Assembly: GCA_027295865.1 (NCBI GenBank)
Contig: JAPUKB010000106.1
Span: forward strand, 1 to 36,238
Length of the DNA stretch: 36,238 nucleotides
Reading direction: 5' to 3'
DNA from: Nitrososphaerota archaeon
GTDB lineage: Archaea; Thermoproteota; Nitrososphaeria; Nitrososphaerales; UBA57
The notes beneath the pieces were generated by a model. The model saw only the letters and a program-made list of their open reading frames with translations, did no database searches and was not told where the DNA came from. A program made the translations under genes and the position numbers. Below, piece by piece: positions 25,487-34,119 of this stretch; position 1 is the stretch's first letter; each line of letters begins with the position of its first letter.

Positions 25487-25495
25487 GATATATAT
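25487..25495 (+). promoter_or_regulatory. TATA box of the tubulin-like gene cluster
   Basis: GATATATAT centred about 27 bases upstream of the GTG at 25518, a strong archaeal TATA and leaderless spacing. It would drive the signal-peptide protein and, 14 bases further, the tubulin-like gene. Confidence 0.55.
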
Positions 25496-25517
25496 TGGAT
25501 TCAGATGATCCAAGATC

Positions 25518-26468
25518 GTGAGTTTAATTAGGGTTTACGCTAGCTCTGCTTTGGCAATCTGGCTCCTTTTCGCATTACTAACGGCGGGTTTTCTTCCTAC
25601 AGCTTTTGGTCAAGCTGCATCGCCTGCGATAATAACCGATCTCGTCGTGAGGGATCCCAATGGGAACGACGTGTCAAGTGAGCCGTTGGTCGCCGGAGGT
25701 GAATATACCGTAACATTCTCTATTGCCATTGGTGCCACCCTTGTTGATCGGATATTGTTAACCACAAACCTAGAACGTACCAGGGACGTGTTTTGGACCC
25801 TGGAAAGCAATTATGATGGCGTCGACTTAAACACCTGGACCCCAGGTTCCCCGGCCATTGACTTCGAAGCTCGGAGTGGAACCGCAGACTTCACACTGAC
25901 GGGCCGCATACCTGAGTTCATAACGGAGAAATTCTGGGACGAGAATGGAAGGACCATACACGCCATACAGCGATTTCAACTCCTGATTGTCTCGCTTGAT
26001 TCGAACAAAGAGATACTAGATCTCCGAGAGGCATCAATCACGGATCAGATAATCATCCGTTACGGTAATTTGCTACAGGAAAAGCGGACCATACTCGATA
26101 GCGTCCAGATGGACCCTCAATATGCAGCTCTCGCCCGAAGCATATTAGCTGAATCTGAGGGGTTGACGGCCGCGGGCTATTATGATGCGGCGATAACATT
26201 ACTCGAAAGTATCCCAAGCTCAGGGTTTCCTACACCGCCGGTGGTGACAAACATCTTTCTGGGATCGACTCTTGGATTGGCCGCAATTTCTGTTATCCTG
26301 GTGCTACTCTTTCTGAGGGCCAATCGAGGAAAGGGGTTCATTTCAAGACGCGTGGAAGATGAGGCTAAGAAGCTTGATTTATTACTTGTGAAAGCTACAA
26401 GAGTTGATAAAGCTCTTTCGACTGAGATTGAAACCATTAAAAGGGAATTACAGAATCTAGTTGAATAG
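25518..26468 (+). CDS. type I membrane protein with signal peptide, beta-rich ectodomain and cytoplasmic coiled coil
   Basis: A 316-residue protein not recognised by family. Residues 1-31 are a signal peptide (ALAIWLLFALLTAGFLPTAF, probable cleavage near FGQ-AA). Residues 33-190 are beta-rich, Ig-like in feel (IITDLVVRDPNGNDV, GGEYTVTFSI, GTADFTLTGRIPEF), followed by a helical stretch (EKRTILDSVQMDPQYAALAR). One membrane helix lies at about 244-266 (FLGSTLGLAAISVILVLLFL), then a 40-residue charged helical tail inside (EDEAKKLDLLLVKATRVDKA). It is the first gene of the cluster, 14 bases before the tubulin-like gene. It may anchor that protein to the membrane through the coiled-coil tail; this is inference. 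Confidence 0.7.
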   Translation: MSLIRVYASSALAIWLLFALLTAGFLPTAFGQAASPAIITDLVVRDPNGNDVSSEPLVAGGEYTVTFSIAIGATLVDRILLTTNLERTRDVFWTLESNYDGVDLNTWTPGSPAIDFEARSGTADFTLTGRIPEFITEKFWDENGRTIHAIQRFQLLIVSLDSNKEILDLREASITDQIIIRYGNLLQEKRTILDSVQMDPQYAALARSILAESEGLTAAGYYDAAITLLESIPSSGFPTPPVVTNIFLGSTLGLAAISVILVLLFLRANRGKGFISRRVEDEAKKLDLLLVKATRVDKALSTEIETIKRELQNLVE

Positions 26469-26482
26469 TGATCAGTGATTAG

Positions 26483-29185
26483 ATGGCAAATTATGCAAGC
26501 TCAATCCAGCTCGTGGGATTAGGAGGTACCGGCGCAAACGTTATTGAAGCGTTCGTAAGAAATCGGAAGGCCCTAATTCCCCTTTTGAAGAAAGAAGGGG
26601 TCAGAGTTTCGTTGCTTGCTCTGGACGTGGCAGATCATGACATCCGTAGTCTTGAGGCCGCCTATAAGAATCTCTCAGACCACCTTAAAGAAACTGGAAT
26701 CCCTGCGGATAAGATTAACCTTGTCGCAAAGACTGTGAAATTTCCGACACCGGAGACGATGTTCGATTTTGTTAGTAACTATCCGGAGTTCCTTGAAAGA
26801 GAAGGGGCGAAGGTTCCTGAAAATTATTCACCTTGGCTGACGTCGTCAATGGAAATACCACCACTTGCTGGAGGGGTCGGCCGAAAACGCGCTCTCTCGA
26901 AAGCTATCTACGGACTGAATTATCATCACCTTAAGCTCGTAGATAGCTATATGGATCTTTTCAAAGAACACGTATTCACTTCAACCCTTCAACCGATAAT
27001 TTTTCTGATCTACGGGTTTGGAGGAGGGACCGGGAGCGGAATAGCGCTCGATTTTACAAGACACTTGAGGAAGAAGGTTGGAAGCGGAATTCCAATAATC
27101 GGTCTAGGAATCCTCCCATGCGGAGGAGATGATCCACCTGCCAAAGGCGCTTCATGCTACGCGGCGCTAATCGAGCATGAGATGCTAATATCAAGAGAAC
27201 ATAACCTGCGTGTCACTAATGCATATTCTAAAGCCTATCAGAATCCATTTACTGCGATGCTGATGATGCCTTTGGGTCCGGCTTACAGTCGGACTGGGAG
27301 CGTGGTGGATGCACGAAAGCTCATTGATGACGCTATCGTCGATATACTTATGAAATCTTTGAGTTTCGATCTCGCGGACCTATTCAGCAACATCGGATCG
27401 AGTGTTGATCTGGGAGGTAAATGGGTCCATTTGATTTCGACCCTCAAGGTATCTTATCCAGTAGCGGAATTTATTGAGCTTACCAAGATCTACCTGGAAA
27501 AACTTGAGAGACTACGAGAGTTAAGACGGGAAAAGACGGAGATCTATGCTGGGCCGTCACGCGAGGAAGATGGAGGATTGCACAAGATACTATCCTCGTG
27601 CCTAGACGAGTTGAAGGCCGTCTACAAGAGACTCGCCATAGAACGAAATACATATGATGAGGTTAAGTTCGAATCAGATCTCAAGAATTTTATCACAGAG
27701 GGAAGGTCACTAGAGTCTGATCTTGTTATGCACTTGAAAGGCGTTGAGGAATCGGTAAAGTCTCAGGTGCAAGATCTTTCTCGGTCCGTGTTGTCGATCG
27801 GATTGGATGCGCCCGAGGGGACGGTTGAGGCAAGGATTAGGATGTTAGTTGAAGAGATTGTCGGATTAACTACTAACATTTCTCGGACATATCAGAAATT
27901 CCAGAGCCGTGTTAAAGACATTGCAGAAGACCTGCGAGGAATGGTTCCGAGCGCGCAGCAGCTGACCCCTCGTCAAGTTCAGATACTCAATGACGCCGTT
28001 GGTCTCGTTGAATTGATAGACAGGTACATAATTGGACTTAGGTTATACCTTCAGACAAATAGTCTTGCAGATAAGCTCAACAAGCAGCTAGCAAAAGCGG
28101 AAAAGACTGAGTTACACCAAGAGCTTGCAACGACAGTCCAAAGAATCCTCAATCCAGAACTTGTAATAGACTTTGCACTTCTTTCCTCCCTCCTATACCC
28201 AGTTGCTTCGGAGTTGAAGACTCTCGATTCTCGACTCAGTGATTGTAGAGTCATGAAGAGAGTCCTCACGGAAAGACTCGAGAAGCAACGGAATGAGGTA
28301 GAGTCATTGGAAATTAAGCAGAAGAGTAGGCAGCTCGAAATGGACAGGATTAGTGGTCAAGCCAGGAAGATTCGGTTTGGTTTCCTCGGTCCGAAGAAGA
28401 AATACATGGAAGGTAAGGCTAAGGAATTGGAGCACGAGATAAGAGTCCTCACAGCAGAGGGTGAGGTAGTTGTCGGCGAAAAAGAAAGATTAGAGACCAA
28501 GTTAAGCGAATATGGTCACGTTGAAAGCAAATTTGACGTAAACTCAACGTATAGAAAACTTGTCGCTGAAGCGCACAGCCTGGACGGGACATATTATGAG
28601 AAGATGAGCGCGTCCATGAAAGATAGGGGCTACTATGACAGAGTTGCGGAATTAACTGATGTCGAACAAATGAAAATCATGCAGAGGGTCCTAATGGAAG
28701 ACGAGGATTCTCTTACTGATGAAAATATCCTCAGAGAGATTGTAGACAGACGACACCTCAAGGAATATCTGGTCGGCGCCTTGGGCATTTTCAAGATCCC
28801 AGCGACACTTGGTCTAACTCCTGAATACCGAACTGATTACATTTGGTTCACCGTCGTGAGCCCGAGGGGCATTTGGGACAAAGACCTGGAATCTGAGTCA
28901 AAGGCCATACTCTCAGGCTACGTTAAACAAGACGCCTCGAAAAGTATCTACATAAGAGAAGTAGACTCTGACGATCCGTGGACAATGCGCTTCTTGATAA
29001 TTGCTGCTAAGGCCACCCCAGAGCTCCTAGAATCATACAAGGAAATGTCCATCCTTTATGGACAAACTACGCCGGGAGAGAGATTGCTTTCACACTCATT
29101 CCTCCTTGAACAGGGCGTCCATGTAACCAAGGGGGGAAAGACTACGCCAGTCATAACCCTTGAAGACACAAATCGGGCTGTCTAG
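26483..29185 (+). CDS. tubulin/FtsZ-superfamily GTPase-like protein, 900 residues, with coiled coil (FtsZl/Tubulin_2-like)
   Basis: The N-terminal 320 residues carry tubulin-superfamily motifs in order: glycine loop QLVGLGGTGANVIEAF (12-19 core), LLALDVADHD, a GGVGRKRA segment (130-137), the nucleotide loop GFGGGTGSGIALDF (GGGTGSG at 180-186) and a T7-like SLSFDLADLFSNI (FDLAD at 295-299; the two aspartates D296 and D299 match the catalytic ones of FtsZ NxDxxD). Residues 320-575 are helical, 575-680 a strong coiled coil (LTERLEKQRNEVESLEIKQK), and 770-885 a folded C-terminal domain. The canonical FtsZ C-terminal peptide is absent. It fits the diverse FtsZ-like families associated with membrane remodelling rather than division FtsZ or CetZ. 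Probably polymerising GTPase. Confidence 0.8.
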   Translation: MANYASSIQLVGLGGTGANVIEAFVRNRKALIPLLKKEGVRVSLLALDVADHDIRSLEAAYKNLSDHLKETGIPADKINLVAKTVKFPTPETMFDFVSNYPEFLEREGAKVPENYSPWLTSSMEIPPLAGGVGRKRALSKAIYGLNYHHLKLVDSYMDLFKEHVFTSTLQPIIFLIYGFGGGTGSGIALDFTRHLRKKVGSGIPIIGLGILPCGGDDPPAKGASCYAALIEHEMLISREHNLRVTNAYSKAYQNPFTAMLMMPLGPAYSRTGSVVDARKLIDDAIVDILMKSLSFDLADLFSNIGSSVDLGGKWVHLISTLKVSYPVAEFIELTKIYLEKLERLRELRREKTEIYAGPSREEDGGLHKILSSCLDELKAVYKRLAIERNTYDEVKFESDLKNFITEGRSLESDLVMHLKGVEESVKSQVQDLSRSVLSIGLDAPEGTVEARIRMLVEEIVGLTTNISRTYQKFQSRVKDIAEDLRGMVPSAQQLTPRQVQILNDAVGLVELIDRYIIGLRLYLQTNSLADKLNKQLAKAEKTELHQELATTVQRILNPELVIDFALLSSLLYPVASELKTLDSRLSDCRVMKRVLTERLEKQRNEVESLEIKQKSRQLEMDRISGQARKIRFGFLGPKKKYMEGKAKELEHEIRVLTAEGEVVVGEKERLETKLSEYGHVESKFDVNSTYRKLVAEAHSLDGTYYEKMSASMKDRGYYDRVAELTDVEQMKIMQRVLMEDEDSLTDENILREIVDRRHLKEYLVGALGIFKIPATLGLTPEYRTDYIWFTVVSPRGIWDKDLESESKAILSGYVKQDASKSIYIREVDSDDPWTMRFLIIAAKATPELLESYKEMSILYGQTTPGERLLSHSFLLEQGVHVTKGGKTTPVITLEDTNRAV

Positions 29186-29200
29186 AGCTGACTTAAACCT

Positions 29201-29210
29201 GTAATATAGG
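29201..29210 (+). promoter_or_regulatory. TATA-like element before the multi-span membrane gene
   Basis: GTAATATAGG centred about 25 bases upstream of the TTG at 29230, in a 44-base gap. It may give the membrane gene its own leaderless transcript in addition to read-through from the tubulin-like gene. Confidence 0.35.
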
Positions 29211-29229
29211 GCAGAGCTGTAGAGGGCTC

Positions 29230-31683
29230 TTGAGCGATCCGAAGATCATAGAACCAGATCAGACAAAGGATTCGCAGTCCGCATCTGTTATCGAGCGTTT
29301 TGGGCTACGACCATCACGCAGCATAGAGGATCCGATTGAGAGGGAACGCGAGTATCGCAAGACACTTGGACGACTCCTAATTTCGGCCCTTATTCTTCTA
29401 ACCACGACATTGCTTCTTCTGGTAATACCACTCTATCCTACTCCAGTGATTATTCTCTTTGGAATATTATCCGCACTCATTGGCTTTAGGGTTCCGATCG
29501 CCGGTTTCTTGATAGGGACGCTGGTATCTGCGCCGGCCTATGCATATCAAGCAGGTATTCCTCTCTGGTGGCTGTTCGTTTACATCTTCTTTATCGGCGC
29601 CTTCGCCGCCCGATCTGTGAGCGAGCCTCGAAATGTCATTTCCCCGCTGATGGGTCTTTTTGCAGGGGCGTTGGGTCTCACTCCATTGTACTTCGCAGCC
29701 ATCCCTCTTATGTTGATGGTTGCGCTACTCGAAGAGAGACGCAAACTGTTTGATCACCTGGGAATGGTTTTCATGTTTATCATGATATTCATCCCGTTCC
29801 ATGGCGTCGCCTTTTCCGAGAATTTGGTACTGACACTAGGCGACCAGATCAATTCAATGAGGCCTCAACAGATATACGACGCAATGAACGCTCTTCCTCT
29901 TCCACTCTTCACTCAGATCTTCTATACTCCGAATCCGTCCCTTACTTCTTTGGACATTCCAACGCTTCAAGCGACGTTCTCTTCCGCATTTGGAGCGAGT
30001 GAATTCTTCCATCCGTACTTATTCCTAATAATTGATAGGCTAATAATTCTCTACGTTCCCATCTTGTTAGCCCTATCCTTCTCCTTCATCTCAGTCGTAG
30101 ATCGCTTTTGGCCATGGTTAGTAGAACGGGGAATCGATGTTAGAAAGGTACTGAAATACTCATATGCACCTACTCTCCTAGTCGGAACATTCCTTTTTCT
30201 TGGCGCGTTACAAGCGACGAGTGGCACTCTTAGGTACTATACGAGTCTAAATCCGATCGCCACTGAAACGGCCGCCCTTTCCGGCGGCGTATCTTTTCTT
30301 GCCATAACAGTATCCGCAGTCTCGTTCGGATCGGCAATGGTCATCGGCTCGCTCAGATTGAGGAGAAGGGAAGAGGTTGCATTTCTCTCGTCAGGCCTAA
30401 TCTCGAAAGGGAGAAAATTGGCAGATAGCATTGCTTCATTTTTTACTAGTCTGAAGTTGATTGAAAGATCATCACCTGGGATCGACCTCTCTACAGAAAA
30501 TGCCTCCGCGAGTAAGTATCAGGAGCAGGTCCGAATCACTCTCGGTGGGATAGGCACTATGTCCTACAAAACCCTCCGGGAGAGAACTACTAGCCTATCG
30601 CAAATCAACGAGGAGCAAGAAAGAATTGCGTCTAGTACGTACCATCGGCTATATCAGTACCAGGTGGATAAAGTAGTGAAATATCAGAACGTCGTTTCTA
30701 CCATTACTCGGTTTGGAATTGAGCCTGGGGGCCTGCCGAACGTTAATTCAATTAGTGTCTCAGATCTTGCCGAGATGGGCCATGAGGAATCCCTCAAACG
30801 TCAAGAAGAACTGAATATCAAATTCCTCAAGGTTGCCGAGATAACAGTCGAGTTCGCAGCTAGGCTGATTGAGGCGATTAGGAAAGATTTTGACATCAAA
30901 TCAGATCCGACCGCCGTCGATGTAGCGAGAAACTTCCTTGCCGAGTCCGCCGGAGAGAGAGCCCTCGATCCGATAGTTACAAGCATCAGCTCGCTCAGTA
31001 ACCGATATCTCTCAGACAGTCATAAGATCGCCTCCAGTGTCCGAAAGCTTATACAGAGAATGCTCGAAATATACAATGCACATATTCTTCCCTTAAATGA
31101 ATCGCTAGGGAGGGAGGCCTCCGTCTCAAAGACTGCACAGGTCGCGATTGAACTCTCTAACCATGTTCATCAGCTGGAGAAACCAAAAGGGATTATCTAC
31201 CTCCCAGATATAATGCTCAAGCTTGAGTACCTCGAAATCGGGACAAGATCGATTCTTGGAGAATTATTGACCCTATTGAGAGACTTCGAGAAGCTCAACG
31301 ATTCGAGAGTATCTGAAGAATTCAACTGGGGGAAAAATACACAGCTTGTAGGTGACATAGATTCCTCCCTTCGTTTCCTTGATGACCAGGAAGCGAACGA
31401 AATAGACGAGCGGATAGATAACATAGAATACGTGATCAAGACTATAGAGGGAGCTGCGGCAACTCTCAAGAAGTACATAACCATGAATGAGTTCATCCTG
31501 AACTACCCAAATATGGAGCCTCTGATAATCTCAAAGCTCCATAAATCGGGTCATGTTAGTGCAAGGGAGCTACCAGTCCGACCCCGATATGCCTCACAAT
31601 ACCTCAAGCTATTCGCGATTAATCGCTATGGAGAGGTTGTCTTCGACAGCAAATACAGTAAGATACAGAGAAGAAAGAAGTAA
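29230..31683 (+). CDS. multi-span membrane protein with long cytoplasmic helical domain
   Basis: An 817-residue protein without a recognised family. A charged N-terminus of 45 residues precedes about eight membrane segments, near 49-68, 71-101, 112-127, 138-165, 175-192, 265-290, 311-330 and 348-376 (for example LLISALILLTTTLLLLVIPL). The loop 193-262 is probably outside. From 377 to 817 it is hydrophilic and mainly helical, with heptad-like stretches (INEEQERIASSTYHRLYQYQ and DERIDNIEYVIKTIEGAAAT), so a cytoplasmic scaffold is likely. Start is TTG. Its TAA directly abuts the stop of the facing PH-like gene. In context it may connect the tubulin-like filament to the membrane. Confidence 0.7.
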   Translation: MSDPKIIEPDQTKDSQSASVIERFGLRPSRSIEDPIEREREYRKTLGRLLISALILLTTTLLLLVIPLYPTPVIILFGILSALIGFRVPIAGFLIGTLVSAPAYAYQAGIPLWWLFVYIFFIGAFAARSVSEPRNVISPLMGLFAGALGLTPLYFAAIPLMLMVALLEERRKLFDHLGMVFMFIMIFIPFHGVAFSENLVLTLGDQINSMRPQQIYDAMNALPLPLFTQIFYTPNPSLTSLDIPTLQATFSSAFGASEFFHPYLFLIIDRLIILYVPILLALSFSFISVVDRFWPWLVERGIDVRKVLKYSYAPTLLVGTFLFLGALQATSGTLRYYTSLNPIATETAALSGGVSFLAITVSAVSFGSAMVIGSLRLRRREEVAFLSSGLISKGRKLADSIASFFTSLKLIERSSPGIDLSTENASASKYQEQVRITLGGIGTMSYKTLRERTTSLSQINEEQERIASSTYHRLYQYQVDKVVKYQNVVSTITRFGIEPGGLPNVNSISVSDLAEMGHEESLKRQEELNIKFLKVAEITVEFAARLIEAIRKDFDIKSDPTAVDVARNFLAESAGERALDPIVTSISSLSNRYLSDSHKIASSVRKLIQRMLEIYNAHILPLNESLGREASVSKTAQVAIELSNHVHQLEKPKGIIYLPDIMLKLEYLEIGTRSILGELLTLLRDFEKLNDSRVSEEFNWGKNTQLVGDIDSSLRFLDDQEANEIDERIDNIEYVIKTIEGAAATLKKYITMNEFILNYPNMEPLIISKLHKSGHVSARELPVRPRYASQYLKLFAINRYGEVVFDSKYSKIQRRKK

Positions 31684-32661
31684 TTATGCCAGGAAACTCG
31701 TTTCTCTCAGAGAATCCTGCAACGCATCCATGAGATATACGTTAAATTCGGATGCCATCTCCGCAAATCGCGCTTCGTTGCCTTCCGTTTTCAGATCCTT
31801 GAAAAGATCTTGGCTGAACTCGACCCCAAGAATAGGGATAAGCTTCTTTGCACTCGACAGAGCAGTCTGTTTCTCGCTTTCGAGTGCGTTCTCCTCAAAT
31901 GCAATACCCTCATTGACAGCAAGGGAAAAGAGGAAGAGGTAGGAGAGGGAATCCCAGTTAGGATTTTCCTGGTGGATGTAATCTTTCCATTCGCTTGCAG
32001 TAGGAGTAGTGGAGCTCAACTGATTCCCCACTCTATCAAGGAACCCGGAAATAGCTTCACCTACTTTTTCCGGCGACCTACTCTCCACCGATGTCCTTAT
32101 TAGATCTATTTCGTTGCTGAAATCGAATGAGTTCTCTTCTGAAAGACTGGCCGTTGTTCTTGAAAGCCTCTCAAATATGTCCTCTGCCCGATCCCAATCC
32201 TCAAATCCAAGGCCTCGCAACATGGACAGGGAGAGTGAAGTCAATTCCCAGACTTTTGACCCAGTGTCCAAGACGTACGAGAGGTATTTTGCTTTCGCCA
32301 TTTTCGAATCCTTCTCAGAAAGTTCGCTCTTATCTCTAATCAATTTCCTTTCACCTAGCATGGACGAAATAGTCTGGACTATCTCAATCGCATCAGTTGG
32401 ATTATTGGGAGTCACTTTGTGAGAAATAGTTTCTTTCTTCCCCTCATGAACTATCTTGACTCCGAAATCCTGAAGTTGCTCAACCGAAATGAGTGCCCGT
32501 GCATCAATTGTAACCTCTGAGATAACCTTGCTCGAGAGGATTCCTTTTTTCTTCTCAAAAATAATTCTTCGATCAGTAAGTACGAGCCGCCCCATACCCT
32601 TGCCTTCTAACTTGACTGACTCGTATTTTGAGATGATCCGCTCTGGAGTCTCGGAGCTCAC
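31684..32661 (-). CDS. PH-like domain protein with C-terminal helical domain
   Basis: A 325-residue protein. Residues 1-110 show the beta pattern of bacterial/archaeal PH or GRAM-like domains (GRLVLTDRRIIFEKKKGILS, then VISEVTIDARALISVEQLQD and GVKIVHEGKKETISHKV), the LTDxRIIF signature being typical. Residues 115-325 are helical and acidic, probably an interaction domain. PH-like domains of this kind bind membranes or proteins. It is the only minus-strand gene between the two tubulin-like genes, with a GTG start 27 bases from a TATA box. No catalytic motif is seen. Confidence 0.65.
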   Translation of the reverse strand: MSSETPERIISKYESVKLEGKGMGRLVLTDRRIIFEKKKGILSSKVISEVTIDARALISVEQLQDFGVKIVHEGKKETISHKVTPNNPTDAIEIVQTISSMLGERKLIRDKSELSEKDSKMAKAKYLSYVLDTGSKVWELTSLSLSMLRGLGFEDWDRAEDIFERLSRTTASLSEENSFDFSNEIDLIRTSVESRSPEKVGEAISGFLDRVGNQLSSTTPTASEWKDYIHQENPNWDSLSYLFLFSLAVNEGIAFEENALESEKQTALSSAKKLIPILGVEFSQDLFKDLKTEGNEARFAEMASEFNVYLMDALQDSLRETSFLA

Positions 32662-32684
32662 GACGCTTTCCTCGTCATGTTAAT

Positions 32685-32691
32685 CTATAAG
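32685..32691 (-). promoter_or_regulatory. TATA box of the PH-like gene
   Basis: Minus-strand CTTATAG centred about 27 bases upstream of the GTG at 32661. The divergent second tubulin-like gene has AAACTATTAT at 32721-32730, about 29 bases from its ATG, so the 93-base gap holds two promoters. Confidence 0.5.
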
Positions 32692-32754
32692 TCATATGGC
32701 TCATAGAGGTGGCTTACCGAAAACTATTATCATTGTATTCACTTAGGGACGGGG

Positions 32755-34119
32755 ATGGCGGCCGAACAGGTCCATAAGGGAGGATTCACACTTTGTCCCA
32801 GTGGGCATAAGAATGCTAGAGGGCTCGCCACGTGCGCAATATGCTCCCTGCCCCTCATTGAGTTTAAAGAGGAGTTGGCTTCGGCCGTAAAATTGATTAG
32901 ATCTCTGACCGCTGTTTTTTCCCGATCTAAGGAGGTTGTCAAATTTGGGCTCGGAGGCGCAGGATCTAAGCTCCTTCTCAATCTCGTTGCTGGTCAAGCG
33001 AATAGAGTTTCGTCGATTAATTTTCTGGCCATCGGAGCAGATGAGGGGGATGAAAAAGTCTTCAAGGACTGGTTATCCGAAGTTCATACCGAGGATGAAA
33101 CCGACAGAATTTACAGGACAGGACTTCATCGACTGAAAAGGTCAAAGGACAAGGGAGGTGGTGTCTGGAGCAGCACTTTGAAGAGTGCTACGAAAGACAA
33201 ACAACTTGATGATAAGATTAGGCGGATAGGCATCAGCGAAAGCGTTGAAGAACAGATTTCGATCTTCTTCGCTCCACTGGGGGAGAATATCACATCTGGT
33301 GTCGGGCCGCTTATCCTTGCGAAGATTAAGAACATAAACCCTGATGCATCAGGAATCGTCTTCGCCATCTTGCCCTCTGAAGAGGATACCGATCAGACCC
33401 ACTTCAATGCCTACTGTGCACTATCGCGCTTCCTAAAATCCGATGAACGCCTTGCCGACATTTTGATAGTTTCACAGGGAGACGCACTTCGAAAAATGAT
33501 TGGTATTGATAGGTCCGGGCGGAGGCTAAGTTCAGATATTCTTATCCCGCGTATCGTAGATCTCATCTTCGGACAAAATGAAGTAGACTTAGCAGAGATG
33601 GTACGACTTGCCCGATCATACAGAGTGCAAGTATTCTCTCCAGTCTACGCGTACGGAAGGAGCTACGAGATCTATGACAAGATCGGAAATATCCTCGATC
33701 ATGCGATCTCTTTCCCCCTCTCGCCTTTTGATTATGATTCAGTAGTCTTGAGCATTGCTATTGCAAGAGTGCCTGAAAAGATCGTAGACAAAGTCGGGGA
33801 GAAGCGACTTCAAGAACAGTTCAATGAATGGAATCGAAAGCGATTTCCTGTCCTCAAGGGAACGTCTTTGAAGGTTGTAAGGGTTAATGAAAACTCTGAT
33901 CGAATCGACGTACTCCTGCTTCTCGGGGGATCAAGCATATCAGATATTATCAGGCCACACAAGGATCCGTACAAGAGGTTCAGAGCCTATATCGAAAACC
34001 TTGACCTCTGGGGTGAATTTGCTCTCACCGAAGATCAATTAAAGAAAATTCAGAGCGGAATAGATACCTATGATAAGGGGATGGCAAGGCTGATACGTAA
34101 GACCGCTTCTGCTACTTAG
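32755..34119 (+). CDS. zinc-ribbon plus degenerate FtsZ/tubulin-like protein
   Basis: A 454-residue protein. Residues 14-30 form a zinc-ribbon-like site C14-x3-H18-x8-C27-x2-C30 (CPSGHKNARGLATCAIC). Residues 60-330 look like a tubulin-superfamily domain: VVKFGLGGAGSKLLLNLVAG (glycine loop at 65-72), LAIGADEGDEKVF, then APLGENITSGVGPLILAKI, where the usual GGGTGTG is replaced by GENITSGVG (176-184), and QNEVDLAEMV (near 274-283), where one T7 aspartate remains and the second is Glu. It probably does not hydrolyse GTP normally. A C-terminal beta-rich part follows. With the intact 900-residue relative it suggests an active/degenerate pair. The stop overlaps the facing gene by 8 bases. Confidence 0.65.
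   Translation: MAAEQVHKGGFTLCPSGHKNARGLATCAICSLPLIEFKEELASAVKLIRSLTAVFSRSKEVVKFGLGGAGSKLLLNLVAGQANRVSSINFLAIGADEGDEKVFKDWLSEVHTEDETDRIYRTGLHRLKRSKDKGGGVWSSTLKSATKDKQLDDKIRRIGISESVEEQISIFFAPLGENITSGVGPLILAKIKNINPDASGIVFAILPSEEDTDQTHFNAYCALSRFLKSDERLADILIVSQGDALRKMIGIDRSGRRLSSDILIPRIVDLIFGQNEVDLAEMVRLARSYRVQVFSPVYAYGRSYEIYDKIGNILDHAISFPLSPFDYDSVVLSIAIARVPEKIVDKVGEKRLQEQFNEWNRKRFPVLKGTSLKVVRVNENSDRIDVLLLLGGSSISDIIRPHKDPYKRFRAYIENLDLWGEFALTEDQLKKIQSGIDTYDKGMARLIRKTASAT

Noticed and set aside
26771-26779. GTTAGTAAC, identical to the hsp20 operator half-site
   Set aside because: It lies inside the tubulin-like coding region with no second half-site at the right distance; one chance match of nine bases in a window of this size is plausible.
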